64,000 nucleotides of DNA, from assembly GCF_031656915.1 (NCBI RefSeq), contig NZ_CP134227.1:1426001-1490000 (forward strand), written 5' to 3'. The translations under genes and the position numbers were made by a program. Of this stretch, positions 19,098 through 28,385 are shown one piece after another. This stretch comes from Nocardioides marmorisolisilvae (GTDB lineage: Bacteria > Actinomycetota > Actinomycetes > Propionibacteriales > Nocardioidaceae). The notes below the pieces were generated by a model. It saw only the letters and a list, made by a program, of their open reading frames with translations, searched no databases and had not been told where the DNA came from. Numbering within the stretch: position 1 is the stretch's first letter; each line of letters begins with the position of its first letter.

Positions 19098-19853
19098 TCA
19101 GATCTTGGCTCCGCCATCGACGTACAGCGTCTGACCGGTGATGTAGGACGCCTCGTCGCTGCACAGGAAGGCCGCTGCGGCGGCGATGTCCTCAGGGTGC
19201 CCGATCCGCTTGACCGGGTTGGCCTCGGCGTTGAGCCTGCGGAACTCGTCGACGTCCATCTTCAGCCGTCGCGCGGTGTCGTCGGTCATCTCGGTGGCGA
19301 TGAAGCCGGGGGCGATCGCGTTGACGTTGACGCCGAACGCACCGAGCTCGAGGGCCAGGGTGCGGGTGAAGCCCTGCACGCCCGCCTTGGCCGCGGAGTA
19401 GTTGGCCTGACCGCGGTTGCCGTTGGCCGAGACGCTGGAGAGGTTCAGGATCTTGCCGTACTTCTGCTCCACGAACGTCTTCTGGGCTGCGCGCGACATC
19501 AGGAAGGCGCCGCGCAGGTGCACCCCCAGAACCGCGTCCCAGTCGTCGACGGTCATCTTGAACAGCAGGTTGTCGCGGGTGATGCCGGCGTTGTTCACCA
19601 GCACGTGCAGACCACCGAGCTCGGCGACGACCCGGGCGACGGCGTCCTGCACCGAGGCCTCGTCGGTGACGTTGCAGCCGACGCCGAGGGCCTTCGCCGC
19701 GCCCAGCCCACCTGCCGTGGCCGATGCCTGACCCTCGTCGAGGTCGAGCACGGCGACCGCCGCCCCCTCATCGGCGAAGCGCTTGGCGATCCCTGCGCCG
19801 ATGCCGCGTGCGGCTCCGGTGACGATCGCGACCCGTCCGTCGTACCGACCCAT
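19098..19853 (-). CDS. fabG: 3-oxoacyl-ACP reductase-like SDR
   Basis: A 251-residue short-chain dehydrogenase that fits the FabG profile, reducing 3-oxoacyl-ACP to 3-hydroxyacyl-ACP with NADPH in fatty acid synthesis. The cofactor loop is VTGAARGIGAGIA (residues 11-23), with NNAGITRDNL, the catalytic NLSSVSANGNRGQANYSAAK (Ser, Tyr, Lys) and the FabG-like NAIAPGFIATEMTDD. The C-terminus ITGQTLYVDGG is typical. GGAGG precedes the ATG at 19853. Because SDRs are functionally diverse and no other fatty acid synthesis gene is nearby, a related reductase role (for example polyhydroxyalkanoate-type acetoacetyl-CoA reduction) is possible. Confidence 0.85.
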   Translation of the reverse strand: MGRYDGRVAIVTGAARGIGAGIAKRFADEGAAVAVLDLDEGQASATAGGLGAAKALGVGCNVTDEASVQDAVARVVAELGGLHVLVNNAGITRDNLLFKMTVDDWDAVLGVHLRGAFLMSRAAQKTFVEQKYGKILNLSSVSANGNRGQANYSAAKAGVQGFTRTLALELGAFGVNVNAIAPGFIATEMTDDTARRLKMDVDEFRRLNAEANPVKRIGHPEDIAAAAAFLCSDEASYITGQTLYVDGGAKI

Positions 19854-19978
19854 CGATGCTGCCTCCTGTTCCGGGCGCGGAGCCCTGCTGGCCCGCACGA
19901 TCTCGCCGGTCACTCTATGACCCGATCCGCGGGCGGCCCCGGCGGGCTCGGAACCGCGGAGCTCGCAGCCCTGCGTCG

Positions 19979-20398
19979 TCAGCGACAGCCGGCCGCCACG
20001 CGACTGGCGAAGTCCGCGCGCTCGGCGTCGTCGGCGTACCTGGTGCGCGGCCAGAAGAACCCGCGCAGGCCATCGCCCTTGGTGCGGGGCACGACGTGCA
20101 GGTGCAGGTGCGGCACGCTCTGGGAGACCACGTTGTTGACGGCCAGGAAGGAGCCCTGCGCGCCGAGCCCGTCGACCATCGCGCTGGCCAGCCGCTGGCC
20201 GGCGGCCAGGAACCCGTCGCGCAGCGACGGCGGCAGGTCTGGGAGGGTCGCCACGTGGCTGCGCGGGACCAGCAGCGTGTGGCCCTTGAACACCGGACGT
20301 ACGTCGAGGAAGGCCAGGAACTCGTCGTCGGACCAGACCACGGCCGCGGTCTCCTCACCGGTGGCGATCCGGCAGAACAGGCAACGCACCTCGCTCAC
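19979..20398 (-). CDS. HIT family hydrolase
   Basis: A 139-residue member of the histidine triad superfamily, small cytoplasmic enzymes that hydrolyse or transfer nucleoside phosphates. The N-terminal CLFCRIATGEE gives a CxxC often seen in bacterial Hint-like HIT proteins, and the catalytic triad PHLHLHVVPR (HxHxH) is complete. GHTLLVPRSHVATL matches the conserved central part. The start is GTG at 20398. It lies divergent from a small acidic protein gene, starts 100 bases apart. The substrate is not predictable. Confidence 0.9.
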   Translation of the reverse strand: MSEVRCLFCRIATGEETAAVVWSDDEFLAFLDVRPVFKGHTLLVPRSHVATLPDLPPSLRDGFLAAGQRLASAMVDGLGAQGSFLAVNNVVSQSVPHLHLHVVPRTKGDGLRGFFWPRTRYADDAERADFASRVAAGCR

Positions 20399-20498
20399 GC
20401 CGCCACGCTATCGGTCCTGAGCGGTGCGGCTGGACACGGCTCGGCATAGCCCGCAGTGGTCCCGGGTACCGAAACGGGTCATCCGGAGGAGGAGGGTC

Positions 20499-20831
20499 AT
20501 GACCACTGACGAGTTACCGCTGCCGGGCTACGACGAGCTTCCCGAAGGCACGATCGAGGCCCGGATCCGCAGTTTGGACCACGACGGCGTGCAGCAGGTC
20601 CTCGACTACGAGCGATGCCACGCGGCGCGGCCGGCGATCATCCAGATCATCGAGCACCGTGCCCAGGAGCTGGCCGACGGCGCCGAGCCGACCCCCGGCG
20701 CGCCGGACGCCTTCGCCCCGGGGCCGAGGCTCGGCACCACCGCGGCTGAGGAGGCGGCCCGCATCGAGGGGCCACCGATCAACCCGCCGCCGGACGGTGA
20801 GCCGAGCGGGCCGTCATCGAACCAGCTCTGA
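20499..20831 (+). CDS. Small acidic actinobacterial hypothetical protein
   Basis: A 110-residue soluble protein without signal or membrane helix. The first 65 residues hold the recognisable pattern LPLPGYDELPEGTIEARIRS and LDYERCHAARPAIIQIIEHR, which I have seen in short actinobacterial proteins of unknown function. The last 45 residues are Pro/Gly/Glu-rich and probably disordered. Start ATG at 20499 follows GGAGGAGGAGGG, a strong ribosome site. The gene is convergent with ssrA, and a shared hairpin separates them. Confidence 0.7.
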   Translation: MTTDELPLPGYDELPEGTIEARIRSLDHDGVQQVLDYERCHAARPAIIQIIEHRAQELADGAEPTPGAPDAFAPGPRLGTTAAEEAARIEGPPINPPPDGEPSGPSSNQL

Positions 20832-20857
20832 CGCCGGCGGTCACGACGATGAGGTGC

Positions 20858-20896
20858 GAGGTGCCCGCCCGCCGGGAACCGACGGACGGGCACCTC
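20858..20896. terminator. Bidirectional hairpin between acidic protein gene and ssrA
   Basis: Perfect 10-bp arms GAGGTGCCCG (20858-20867) and CGGGCACCTC (20887-20896) enclose a further GC-rich stem. It lies 26 bases after the plus-strand stop and 5 bases beyond the ssrA 3' end, the expected place for a terminator serving both convergent genes. Confidence 0.65.
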
Positions 20897-20901
20897 ACCT
20901 C

Positions 20902-21272
20902 GGTGGAGCTGGCGGGAATCGAACCCGCGTCCTCGAGCGCCGAACCAGGTCTTCTCCGGGTGCAGTCCGCGAGGTCGCTTTTCTCGGCCCCGGCGCTGGC
21001 ACGGACACGTGCGCCGACGGGCTCAGTCAGGAAAGAGTCCCGATCAACCCTCCTGACAGAGGTTGATCAGCAAGCCTCCTAGATGAGGTCAGGATCCGGG
21101 ACGGAGGCAGATGCCCGGTCTGACCCTTCGATCACTGCTCAGGCAGCGAGAGCGAAGTCGTTGCGGTTTGAGTTGGCAACTATTGATTTCCAGCGAACGT
21201 TTACGAGATGACGCTGGCTTCTCGACCCGCTTCTCCTGGGACTAGCGTCCCCAGTCGAAACCAATCAGCCCC
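20902..21272 (-). ncRNA. ssrA: Transfer-messenger RNA
   Basis: tmRNA rescues stalled ribosomes: it is charged with Ala, binds with SmpB and supplies a short reading frame for a degradation tag. On the minus strand the 5' end GGGGCTGA pairs with CAGCTCC at the 3' end, followed by A and CC. The T-arm and loop GGGTTCGATTCCC is clear. About 370 bases long, with several pseudoknot-like GC stems in the 3' half. The tag frame is at 21139-21177. CCA is only partly encoded (CC then G). SmpB is encoded 1.7 kb away on the same strand. Confidence 0.95.
21139..21177 (-). other. tmRNA tag reading frame
   Basis: Resume codon GCC begins a 12-codon frame ending in TGA that encodes ANSNRNDFALAA. The terminal ALAA is the usual signal read by ClpXP-type proteases, and the mature tag would carry one extra Ala from the charged tmRNA. 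Confidence 0.9.
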
Positions 21273-21415
21273 TCTTGAGTTGTGCTTCCAGCATACGCAT
21301 CAACGCCCCGGCGGCCGACCGATATTCCCGGCGGGAGCCACCGGTGCCCGGCCACGGCGTCGCTCGTCCGGAGCCCTCCATGGCGGTGCCGGGCGGGCTC
21401 GGGCATGCTGGAGCG

Positions 21416-22060
21416 GTGACCGATCACGAGCCCACGAGCCCCGAGACCGCCGCACACTGGGATGCCCGGTACGCGGAGCGGGAGCGGATCTGGTCCGGCC
21501 GACCGAACCAGGCGTTGGTGGCGAGCGTCGAGGGCATGTCGCCCGGGCGGGCACTGGATCTCGGCTGCGGCGAGGGTGCAGACAGCCTCTGGCTGGCGGC
21601 CCGCGGCTGGCAGGTCACCGGCGTCGACGTCTCCGCGACGGCGATCGCCCGCGCCCGTGGGGCGGCGGCGGGCCAGGAGCTGATCGGAGCGGTGGAGTGG
21701 GTCGTCGCGGACCTCGCAGACTGGGTGCCTGAGCAGGGCAGGTTCGACCTGGTCTCCGCGTGCTTCCTGCACTCCAACATCGGGTTCTCGCGCACCGCGG
21801 TGCTCCGCCGGGGCGCCGACGCCGTCGCCCCGGGCGGTCATCTGCTGCTCGTCGGTCACGCTGCGCCGCCGCCGTGGGCCGCCGGTCTCCACGAGCACGC
21901 GCACGAGCTCCTCGGGCCGGCCGAGGAGCTCGCCGAGCTCGGCCTTCCCGACGACGACTGGGAGACGGTCGTCGCCGAGGTGCGTCAGCGGGAGGCGACC
22001 GGCCCCGACGGCGAGCAGGCCCTCCTCGACGACAGCGTCGTGCTCATCCGTCGCCGCTGA
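21416..22060 (+). CDS. Class I SAM-dependent methyltransferase
   Basis: A 214-residue cytoplasmic methyltransferase. Motif I is ALDLGCGEGADSLWLA (near residue 44), followed by the acidic loop VTGVDVSATAIARA, VVADLADW and a later GGHLLLVGH segment. The early ERERIWSGRPNQALV is common in one actinobacterial subgroup with no fixed substrate. The GTG at 21416 was chosen because it gives a compact N-terminus; an ATG at 21380 preceded by GGAG is a fair alternative adding 12 residues. The 3' end overlaps the amidohydrolase gene on the other strand by 17 bases. Confidence 0.87.
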   Translation: MTDHEPTSPETAAHWDARYAERERIWSGRPNQALVASVEGMSPGRALDLGCGEGADSLWLAARGWQVTGVDVSATAIARARGAAAGQELIGAVEWVVADLADWVPEQGRFDLVSACFLHSNIGFSRTAVLRRGADAVAPGGHLLLVGHAAPPPWAAGLHEHAHELLGPAEELAELGLPDDDWETVVAEVRQREATGPDGEQALLDDSVVLIRRR

Positions 22061-22931
22061 CCGGGCCCCCGAACAGCCTGCTGCCGTTGTCCCAGCAGAC
22101 CGCCCGCAGCCAGTCGGCCCCGAGGTCGAGCCGTTCCAGCGCCTCGAGCTGGTGGGCGTAGGCGTAGGGGATCGTCGGGAAGTCCGTGCCGAGCAGGATC
22201 TTGGGCTGGAGGTCGACCAGCCTTGGGAGCAGGGCGCGCGGGAAGGCCCCGGACTCCTCGAAGAAGTCGGTGAAAACCATGGTGGTGTCCAGCCGCGTCT
22301 CGTCGTACCGGTCGGCGAGGTCGAGGAACTCGGCGTACTCGGGCGCGCCGAGGTGGGCGACCACGACGCGCAGACGCGGATGCGCGCGCAGCAGACGCTC
22401 GAGGTGGGCGGGTCCGGTGAAGGCGTTGCCGACGGGCCCGGAGCCGACATGGATCACGACCGGGGTGCCGGCGTCCTCGAGGATGCCGAACGGGGTGTCC
22501 AGCAGCGCATCGTCGAGGGCGAACTCCCCCACCTGCGCATGCAGCTTGAACACCTCCACTCCCGCCTCGACCAGCTCAGCGACGGAGCCTGCCGCCTCCG
22601 GCTCGGGGTAGAAGGTCGCCGACCACAGGCACTCGGGGACCTGCGCAGCGAACTCACGCGACCAGTCGTTGAGGTAGCTCGCGATGCCGGGCTTGTGGGC
22701 GTAGGGAAGCGAGCTGAATCGGCGTACGCCGAGCGCGCGCAACTGGGCGACCCGCTCGTCGTGGCTGCCGCGGTAGCGGATCGGCCACGGACGGCCGATC
22801 TTCGGGCCGGCCCGGTCGAACTGGGCGAACACCGCCGCCTGGATGTTCGGAGGCAGGAAGTGCACATGCACGTCGAAGAGACCTGGCAGGCCCAGCGACT
22901 GCCACCAGCCCGGGACGTCGTCGTCGTTCAC
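22044..22931 (-). CDS. Amidohydrolase family (TIM-barrel) metal-dependent hydrolase
   Basis: A 295-residue protein of the amidohydrolase-2 type. The metal-binding LFDVHVHFLPP (HxH) near residue 20, a conserved FKLHAQVGEF, VVIHVGSGPVG, VVVAHLGAPEY and the late ILLGTDFPTIPYAY fit the family: His ligands on strands 1, 5 and 6 and an Asp on strand 8. The family includes decarboxylases and hydrolases, so the substrate is open. The GTG start at 22931 lies 15 bases after the smpB stop on the same strand, suggesting co-transcription with smpB. It converges with a methyltransferase gene. Confidence 0.85.
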   Translation of the reverse strand: MNDDDVPGWWQSLGLPGLFDVHVHFLPPNIQAAVFAQFDRAGPKIGRPWPIRYRGSHDERVAQLRALGVRRFSSLPYAHKPGIASYLNDWSREFAAQVPECLWSATFYPEPEAAGSVAELVEAGVEVFKLHAQVGEFALDDALLDTPFGILEDAGTPVVIHVGSGPVGNAFTGPAHLERLLRAHPRLRVVVAHLGAPEYAEFLDLADRYDETRLDTTMVFTDFFEESGAFPRALLPRLVDLQPKILLGTDFPTIPYAYAHQLEALERLDLGADWLRAVCWDNGSRLFGGPVSGDG

Positions 22932-22946
22932 GGCGCGTCCCCGCCC

Positions 22947-23423
22947 TTAGTCCATGCCCTTGAGCCGCCGCCCGAGCGCCTGCTGCTTCTCCCGGTCGTC
23001 CTGGCGCTCCCGGAGCGACTGGCGCTTGTCCCAGTGCTTCTTGCCCTTGCCCAGCCCGATCTCGACCTTCGCGCGACCGTCCTTGAAGTACAGCGAGAGC
23101 GGCACGATCGTGTAGCCCTTCTCGGACACCTTGCGCTCGAGCTTGTCGATCTCGACGCGGTTGAGCAGCAGCTTGCGCCTGCGGCGCGCAGCGTGGTTGG
23201 TCCAGGTGCCCTGGGCGTACTCGGGGATGTGCACCGAGTGCAGCCATGCCTCGCCGGCGTCGATCTCCACGAAGCCGTCGACCAGTGAGGCGCGACCCAG
23301 TCGCAGCGACTTCACCTCGGTGCCCTGGAGCACCAGCCCGGCCTCGAGGGTGTCCTCGATGGCGTAGTCGTGTCGCGCCTTCTTGTTCTGCGCGATCAGC
23401 TTGCGCCCCTGCTCCTTGGCCAT
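22947..23423 (-). CDS. smpB: SsrA-binding protein
   Basis: SmpB binds tmRNA and takes the place of the codon-anticodon helix during trans-translation. The 158-residue protein has the beta-barrel signatures [30 protein letters not shown] and the basic C-terminal tail ([16 protein letters not shown]) that inserts in the mRNA channel. The ATG at 23421-23423 is clear. It lies downstream of the ftsE-ftsX-M23 peptidase genes, a common actinobacterial order, and tmRNA itself lies 1.7 kb further on. Confidence 0.97.
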   Translation of the reverse strand: MAKEQGRKLIAQNKKARHDYAIEDTLEAGLVLQGTEVKSLRLGRASLVDGFVEIDAGEAWLHSVHIPEYAQGTWTNHAARRRRKLLLNRVEIDKLERKVSEKGYTIVPLSLYFKDGRAKVEIGLGKGKKHWDKRQSLRERQDDREKQQALGRRLKGMD

Positions 23424-23455
23424 GAGCGCGATTGTCGCAGCCGCGGGCAACCCGG

Positions 23456-24724
23456 TCACATGTAGTTCATCGGGTTCACGGCCACGCCGTCGCGCATCAC
23501 CGTGAAGTGCAGGTGGCAGCCGGTCGACCAGCCGGTGGTTCCGGCGTACGCGACCGTCTGGCCGCGCCGGACGTGCGCACCGCTGCCGACCGCGTACCGG
23601 GAGATGTGGTTGTAGATCACCGTGAAGTTGTGGCCGTTGATCTTGCCGAGATCGAGGTAGAGCCGGTTGCCCCAGACGCTGGAGTAGTACTCCGAGATCA
23701 CAGTCCCGCCGTCCGCCGCGCGCTCCGGTGTGCCGCACGGCGCGTGGAAGTCGTCGCCGTCGTGGAGGCCCCAGTAGTGGTAGATCGGGTGCATCCGCCA
23801 GCCGTACGGCGAGGTGATGTAGCCCGGGACCGGGCGGAAGAGCATGCCACCGGTGTCACCGACGTGCCGGCTGTGCTGGTGGCGTGCCCTGGCCAGGATC
23901 TGCCGCTTGATGCGGGCCTCCTGGTGCTGCAACCGCTTCAGCTGGCGTACGTCGTGGGCGCGGATCCGGGCTGCCTTCGCGCGCGCGTGCTTGCGGGAAG
24001 CGACCAGTGAGACGACCTGGTTGCGCTGCCGCGCGGCCTGCTCCTCGATCGCCCGCTTCTTCGCCAGGTTGCGGGCAGCCTCGGCCCGCTGGGCGGCGAC
24101 GTCCTGCTTGGCGGCCGCGACCTTGACCTCCTGCGCCGCGAGCGCCGCCTCCGTGGCCTTGAGGTCGTCCAGGTTGCTCTTCTCCCGTGCGGCGAGCGCG
24201 TGCACGGTGTTCATCTGGGTGGTGACGTCATCGGGGTTCCCGGAGCCGAGCATCGCCACCAGGCCGAGCAGCTGTGGGCTGCCGTACTCGTAGCTCTGTG
24301 CCGCCAGCACACCGATCTGGCGACGCTGGTCGGCTACGGCCGTCCGGCTCCGCTCGAGCTCGGCCTGCGCCTGCTGCAGGGCACGAACCGCCCGGTCGAG
24401 TCGCGCCTGCATCCGCTGGTCGACGACCCGGGCGGCCGCGAGCCGCGTCCTGGTCGCCTGCAACGTGCTGCGGGCGTGCGCTAGCCGGGTGCGCGCGACC
24501 TCGAGGCGCTGCCGGGCACGGGTCAGCGCCCGGCTGGACTCGTCGAGGTCACCGCGGGCGTGCTGCACGCTGCGGTGCACCTTGTGCTGTCGGTGCTTGA
24601 GGCCTCCGTGGTCGGCGAAGGCGGCATGCGACAGAAGTGGGAGGCCGACCGCAAGGCAGGTGGCGGCGGCCACGAGCGCGGATCGACGCCATGGGCTCGT
24701 GCGCAGGGGGAAGATGCGAGACAC
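23456..24724 (-). CDS. Secreted M23 peptidoglycan endopeptidase with coiled coil (FtsEX partner)
   Basis: A 422-residue exported protein: signal peptide (residues 1-38, hydrophobic core [15 protein letters not shown]), two long coiled-coil segments (about 45-145 and 175-290), and a C-terminal LytM/M23 domain. The domain shows [24 protein letters not shown], a Gly-rich strand and the zinc motif GCHLHF. This layout matches EnvC/RipC/PcsB-like hydrolases that FtsEX activates through the coiled coil. Immediate position after ftsX supports that role. The GTG at 24724 has a weak ribosome site. The likely action is cleavage of peptide cross-links during cell separation. Confidence 0.88.
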   Translation of the reverse strand: MSRIFPLRTSPWRRSALVAAATCLAVGLPLLSHAAFADHGGLKHRQHKVHRSVQHARGDLDESSRALTRARQRLEVARTRLAHARSTLQATRTRLAAARVVDQRMQARLDRAVRALQQAQAELERSRTAVADQRRQIGVLAAQSYEYGSPQLLGLVAMLGSGNPDDVTTQMNTVHALAAREKSNLDDLKATEAALAAQEVKVAAAKQDVAAQRAEAARNLAKKRAIEEQAARQRNQVVSLVASRKHARAKAARIRAHDVRQLKRLQHQEARIKRQILARARHQHSRHVGDTGGMLFRPVPGYITSPYGWRMHPIYHYWGLHDGDDFHAPCGTPERAADGGTVISEYYSSVWGNRLYLDLGKINGHNFTVIYNHISRYAVGSGAHVRRGQTVAYAGTTGWSTGCHLHFTVMRDGVAVNPMNYM

Positions 24725-24782
24725 CGGGTTGCCCGTTCGTTGGGGGAAGCAAACTTGGCCCCACGAAGGTAACCGACGGTCC

Positions 24783-25703
24783 TCAGACTTTGAGGTATTT
24801 GCGCGTCATCACGAGTGTCGGAATCAGCGTCAGCAGGATGCCGAGCACCGTCACCTCACCGAAGGCGGCGAGCGTGTCGTGCCAGTCGATCCATTCGGTG
24901 ATCCGGGAGCTTCCGCGCAGCTTTCCGTAGATCACGAAGTAGGTGAACGCACTCAGGGTCAACCCCGCCAACACGATGCCGATCAGTGCCGCGACGAGCG
25001 TCTCCATCAGGAACGGCAAGGAGATGTAGAGGGTCGAGGCACCGACCAGCCGCATGATGCCGATCTCCTTGCGACGGGCGAAGGCCGCCAGCCGGATCGT
25101 GTTGGCGACCTGCAGGATCGCAGCCACCAGCAGGAAGGCGGCGATGCCGATCGCGGCATTGCGCAGCGTCGTCATCCAGAAGTAGATCGGCTTGAGCACC
25201 GTGCGTAGGTCGCGGACATTGTCGACGCCCTGCATCCCCGACAGCTGCGACTCGATGCCCTGGAACTTCTGCGGGTCCTTGAGCTTTATCCAGTAGGACT
25301 CCTGCATGTCGCTCGGGGTCACCGTCGAGTAGATCTGCTTCTGCGACGAGTCGGTCGGTGCGTAGACCTTCTTCCAGGTGTCATAGGCCTGCTGCTTGGT
25401 CTGGCTGTAGTACGACGCCACCTCTGGGTTGGTGTCGAGCACCTGCTTGATCGCGGACTTCTGCTGCGCCGTGACGTTCGTCTTGTTGCAGTTGGGCGAC
25501 TGCGAGTTCTGGTTGCACAAGAAGGCGGTGATCTGGAGCTTGCTGCCCCAGGACTGCTCGGCCTTGTGCGCCTGGGAGTTGAGAAGCAGGCCCATGCCGA
25601 CGAGGGTGAGCGAGACGAAGATCGTCACGATCAACGCCACCGACATGGAGACGTTGCGGCGCAGGCCGGTGCCTGCCTCGGTGAAGACGTACTTCAGTGC
25701 CAT
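24783..25703 (-). CDS. ftsX: Cell division protein FtsX
   Basis: The 306-residue integral membrane partner of FtsE. A membrane helix near residues 21-42 is followed by a large extracellular loop (about 43-165) holding a C-x8-C pair (CNQNSQSPNC) that may form a disulfide, then three C-terminal helices near 170-195, 225-255 and 275-300. The cytoplasmic FARRKEIGIMRLVGAS loop is a clear FtsX signature. The ATG at 25703 lies 11 bases after the ftsE stop. FtsEX transmits ATP hydrolysis to an external peptidoglycan hydrolase, here probably the M23 protein encoded next. Confidence 0.95.
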   Translation of the reverse strand: MALKYVFTEAGTGLRRNVSMSVALIVTIFVSLTLVGMGLLLNSQAHKAEQSWGSKLQITAFLCNQNSQSPNCNKTNVTAQQKSAIKQVLDTNPEVASYYSQTKQQAYDTWKKVYAPTDSSQKQIYSTVTPSDMQESYWIKLKDPQKFQGIESQLSGMQGVDNVRDLRTVLKPIYFWMTTLRNAAIGIAAFLLVAAILQVANTIRLAAFARRKEIGIMRLVGASTLYISLPFLMETLVAALIGIVLAGLTLSAFTYFVIYGKLRGSSRITEWIDWHDTLAAFGEVTVLGILLTLIPTLVMTRKYLKV

Positions 25704-25714
25704 CGGAGATTCCC

Positions 25715-26404
25715 TCAGTCCTGGTAGCCGTAGACGCCGCGTGACTGGTCACGCACGACCAGGCCGTCGTCGAGCTCGATCACCCGCTTGCGCATCTGGT
25801 CCACGATGCCCACGTCGTGGGTGGCCATCAGGACGGTGGTGCCGGTGCGGTTGATCCGGTCGAGGAGCTTCATGATCCCGACCGACGTGTTGGGGTCGAG
25901 GTTGCCGGTGGGCTCGTCGGCGATCAGGATCATCGGTCGGTTGACGAACGCCCGGGCGATCGCCACCCGCTGCTGCTCGCCCCCGGACAGCTCGTCGGGC
26001 ATCCGCTGGCCCTTGCCCTCGAGACCGACCAGCTCCAGTGTCTCGGGCACCACCTTGTTGATGTGTGCGCGGGGCTTGCCGATCACCTGCAGCGCGAACG
26101 CGACGTTCTCCGACACCGTCTTGTTGGGCAGCAGCCGGAAGTCCTGGAAGACCGTGCCGATCTGACGGCGCAGGCGAGGCACCTTCCAGCCGGCGAGCCG
26201 GTTGAGCTCCTTGCCGGCGACGTACACGCGACCGGTGCCCGCCCGGGTCTCTCGGAGCACCAGTCGCAGGAAGGTGGATTTGCCGGACCCGGAGGGACCG
26301 ACCAGGAAGACGAACTCGCCCTTCTCGACGTCGAGTGTGACGTCCTTGAGCGCGGCCTTGGTGTGGCCGGGGTACGTCGCGGTGACGTTCTCGAATCTGA
26401 TCAC
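25715..26404 (-). CDS. ftsE: Cell division ATP-binding protein FtsE
   Basis: A 229-residue ABC-type ATPase that works with FtsX in division. Walker A GPSGSGKS (36-43), Q-loop [11 protein letters not shown], signature [14 protein letters not shown], Walker [12 protein letters not shown] and the H-loop MATHD are all intact. GTG at 26404 gives the canonical N-terminus [13 protein letters not shown]. It is transcribed ahead of ftsX, the M23 peptidase and smpB. A plus-strand lipoprotein gene separates it from prfB, so prfB and ftsE probably do not share a transcript here, although the neighbourhood is classical. Confidence 0.96.
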   Translation of the reverse strand: MIRFENVTATYPGHTKAALKDVTLDVEKGEFVFLVGPSGSGKSTFLRLVLRETRAGTGRVYVAGKELNRLAGWKVPRLRRQIGTVFQDFRLLPNKTVSENVAFALQVIGKPRAHINKVVPETLELVGLEGKGQRMPDELSGGEQQRVAIARAFVNRPMILIADEPTGNLDPNTSVGIMKLLDRINRTGTTVLMATHDVGIVDQMRKRVIELDDGLVVRDQSRGVYGYQD

Positions 26405-26554
26405 AGGGCTGGGGCTGGCCGGTTTCGGGGAATGGGGGCTTGCACGCGCAGGGCGTCCGACCGCTGGTTGAGTCTAGGTGAGTCTGCCAACCGGGTCGGG
26501 GAACCCCCGCGCCTCGGTGTTTCGCCCTACGACGATGACCTAGGGTGGCGGGCT

Positions 26555-27157
26555 GTGACGCTCCGTGCCCTTGCGACCGTGTGTCTCGTGGTCGCGCTGT
26601 CGGTCCTGACCGGCTGCGCCAGCGCGACGGAGCCCCATGTGGTGGCGTCACCGACGCCGATCGCGCGACTGAACACCGCTGCGATGTCGCTGCCGCGGAT
26701 GGACTTCTGCTCGCTGGTGCCGACGAGCGCCGTCTCCGCCGTGCTCGGCGGCCACAGGACCGGCTCCTCGACGTGGCGCAACGGGCAGCGTGCCGACGTC
26801 ACCGGATCGGGGGCGGACGTTGTCGCCGAGCACGGCTGCAGCTGGACCGGCCCGGCCGGCTCCCGGGCGCGCGCCTGGGTCTTCGCCCGACCGGTGAACC
26901 GCGGTCTGGCCCGGCTCGTGGTGCGTGAGGCCGGCAGCGAGAAGGGCTGTCGGGCGGTGCACGGGCCGCGGTTCGGTGACCCCACCATGACCCAGCGGTG
27001 CCGGGTCGGCGGCGCCGTACGCGTGCGCCACGCCGGTCTGTTCGGCAGCACCTGGCTCAGTTGTGAGCTCCAGGCGAGCGGTCCGGTCGCCGCCGTGCGA
27101 CACCGGGCCGACGCGTGGTGTGTGACGGTGGCGAACGTGCTCAACACCAGCCGCTGA
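26555..27157 (+). CDS. Small secreted lipoprotein, DUF3558-like
   Basis: A 200-residue exported lipoprotein. The signal TLRALATVCLVVALSVLTGC ends in the lipobox LTGC (Cys at residue 21). The mature part contains six Cys and a MDFCSLVPTSAVSAVLGG stretch followed by a CSWTGP segment, which loosely resembles actinobacterial DUF3558 lipoproteins. Function is unknown. The start is GTG at 26555; a longer frame reading through ftsE from the other strand was ignored. It is convergent with prfB, stops 22 bases apart. Confidence 0.72.
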   Translation: MTLRALATVCLVVALSVLTGCASATEPHVVASPTPIARLNTAAMSLPRMDFCSLVPTSAVSAVLGGHRTGSSTWRNGQRADVTGSGADVVAEHGCSWTGPAGSRARAWVFARPVNRGLARLVVREAGSEKGCRAVHGPRFGDPTMTQRCRVGGAVRVRHAGLFGSTWLSCELQASGPVAAVRHRADAWCVTVANVLNTSR

Positions 27158-27179
27158 GGCGGGCAGCGGCGGTGCGAGG

Positions 27180-28292
27180 TCAGGCCTTGGACTCGGCGCC
27201 TCGGCGCCACCGGATCCCTGCCTCGAGGAAGCCGTCGATCTCGCCGTCGAAGACGGCCTGGGGATTGCCGACCTCGTAGTCGGTGCGCAGGTCCTTGACC
27301 ATCTGGTACGGGTTCAAGACGTAGTTGCGCATCTGGTCGCCCCAGCTGGCCTGGACGTCGCCCCGCAGCTCATCGAGCTGGGCCTTCTCCTCGGCCTTCT
27401 TCAGCGCGAGCAGCTTGGCCTTGAGGATCACCATCGCCGAGGCCTTGTTCTGCAGCTGTGACTTCTCGTTCTGGCAGGACACCACGGTGCCTGTCGGGAG
27501 GTGGGTCAGCCGCACCGCCGAGTCGGTCGTGTTCACGGACTGACCACCCGGCCCGCTGGACCGGTAGACGTCGACCCGGATGTCCTCGTCGGGGATGTCG
27601 ATCTCGTCGGTCTGCTCGAGCACCGGCACCACCTCGACCGCGGCGAAGCTGGTCTGCCGGCGCCCCTGGTTGTCGAAGGGGCTGATCCGGACCAGTCGGT
27701 GGGTGCCGGCCTCCACGCTCAGGATCCCGAAGGCGTACGGCGCGTGCACGGCGAACGTGGCCGACTTCAGACCGGCCTCCTCGGCGTAGGAGGTGTCGAA
27801 GACCTCGATGGGGTACTTGTTGCGTTCCGCCCAGCGGGTGTACATCCGCATCAGCATCTCGGCGAAGTCGGCCGCGTCCACTCCCCCGGCACCCGACCGG
27901 ATGGTGAGCAGCGCCTCACGGGCGTCGTACTCACCGGAGAGCAGGGTGCGGACCTCGAGCTGCTCCACGGCCTTGTGGATCCGGTCCAGCTCGGCCTCGG
28001 AGTCGGCGAGGATCTCGGCGTCCTCCTCCTCGCGAGCCATCTCGATCATCAGCCCGAGGTCGTCGAGGCGGGTCTGCAGGGAGGTGAACCGGTCGAGCTC
28101 GCCCTGGAGGACCGACAGCCGGCCGGTCACGCGCTGGGCGTTGGCCTGGTCGTCCCAGAGGTCCGGAGCCGCGACCTGCTCGGCGAGATCGGCGATCTCA
28201 GCGCGCATGCCGTCCAGACCGAGCACCTTCCCGATCGTCGCCATGGTCGCCTGGAGCTGCTTGGTCTCGGAGTCGAAGTCACGGGTGGCCAC
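27180..28292 (-). CDS. prfB: Peptide chain release factor 2
   Basis: RF2 recognises UGA and UAA stop codons and triggers peptide release. The 370-residue protein has an N-terminal coiled coil (residues 1-110), the codon-recognition motif [14 protein letters not shown] (SPF) and the catalytic [14 protein letters not shown] (GGQ). The frame is continuous from GTG at 28292, so the autoregulatory +1 frameshift known from E. coli prfB is absent. The size and motifs separate it from RF1, which has PxT instead of SPF. Confidence 0.97.
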   Translation of the reverse strand: MATRDFDSETKQLQATMATIGKVLGLDGMRAEIADLAEQVAAPDLWDDQANAQRVTGRLSVLQGELDRFTSLQTRLDDLGLMIEMAREEEDAEILADSEAELDRIHKAVEQLEVRTLLSGEYDAREALLTIRSGAGGVDAADFAEMLMRMYTRWAERNKYPIEVFDTSYAEEAGLKSATFAVHAPYAFGILSVEAGTHRLVRISPFDNQGRRQTSFAAVEVVPVLEQTDEIDIPDEDIRVDVYRSSGPGGQSVNTTDSAVRLTHLPTGTVVSCQNEKSQLQNKASAMVILKAKLLALKKAEEKAQLDELRGDVQASWGDQMRNYVLNPYQMVKDLRTDYEVGNPQAVFDGEIDGFLEAGIRWRRGAESKA

Positions 28293-28385
28293 GGGACGAG
28301 GTTAGCGAGCACCCACTGAGCCCGCTCGTCGCGGTCGGCCGCCGCGATCCGGTCGACGCGCGCGCAACGAGGATCGGCACGCGGG

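Noticed and set aside
20902-20990. A possible stand-alone tRNA from the T-arm and acceptor-like sequence
   Set aside because: No anticodon or D arm nearby; the 5' partner GGGGCTG lies at 21272 and a tag frame is between, so it is tmRNA.
21273-21310. A TTGATG box as -35 of the ssrA promoter
   Set aside because: No -10 element at a workable distance from the RNA 5' end could be found.
27180-28292. Programmed +1 frameshift in prfB
   Set aside because: The frame is continuous from GTG at 28292 with no internal UGA or shift site near the start.
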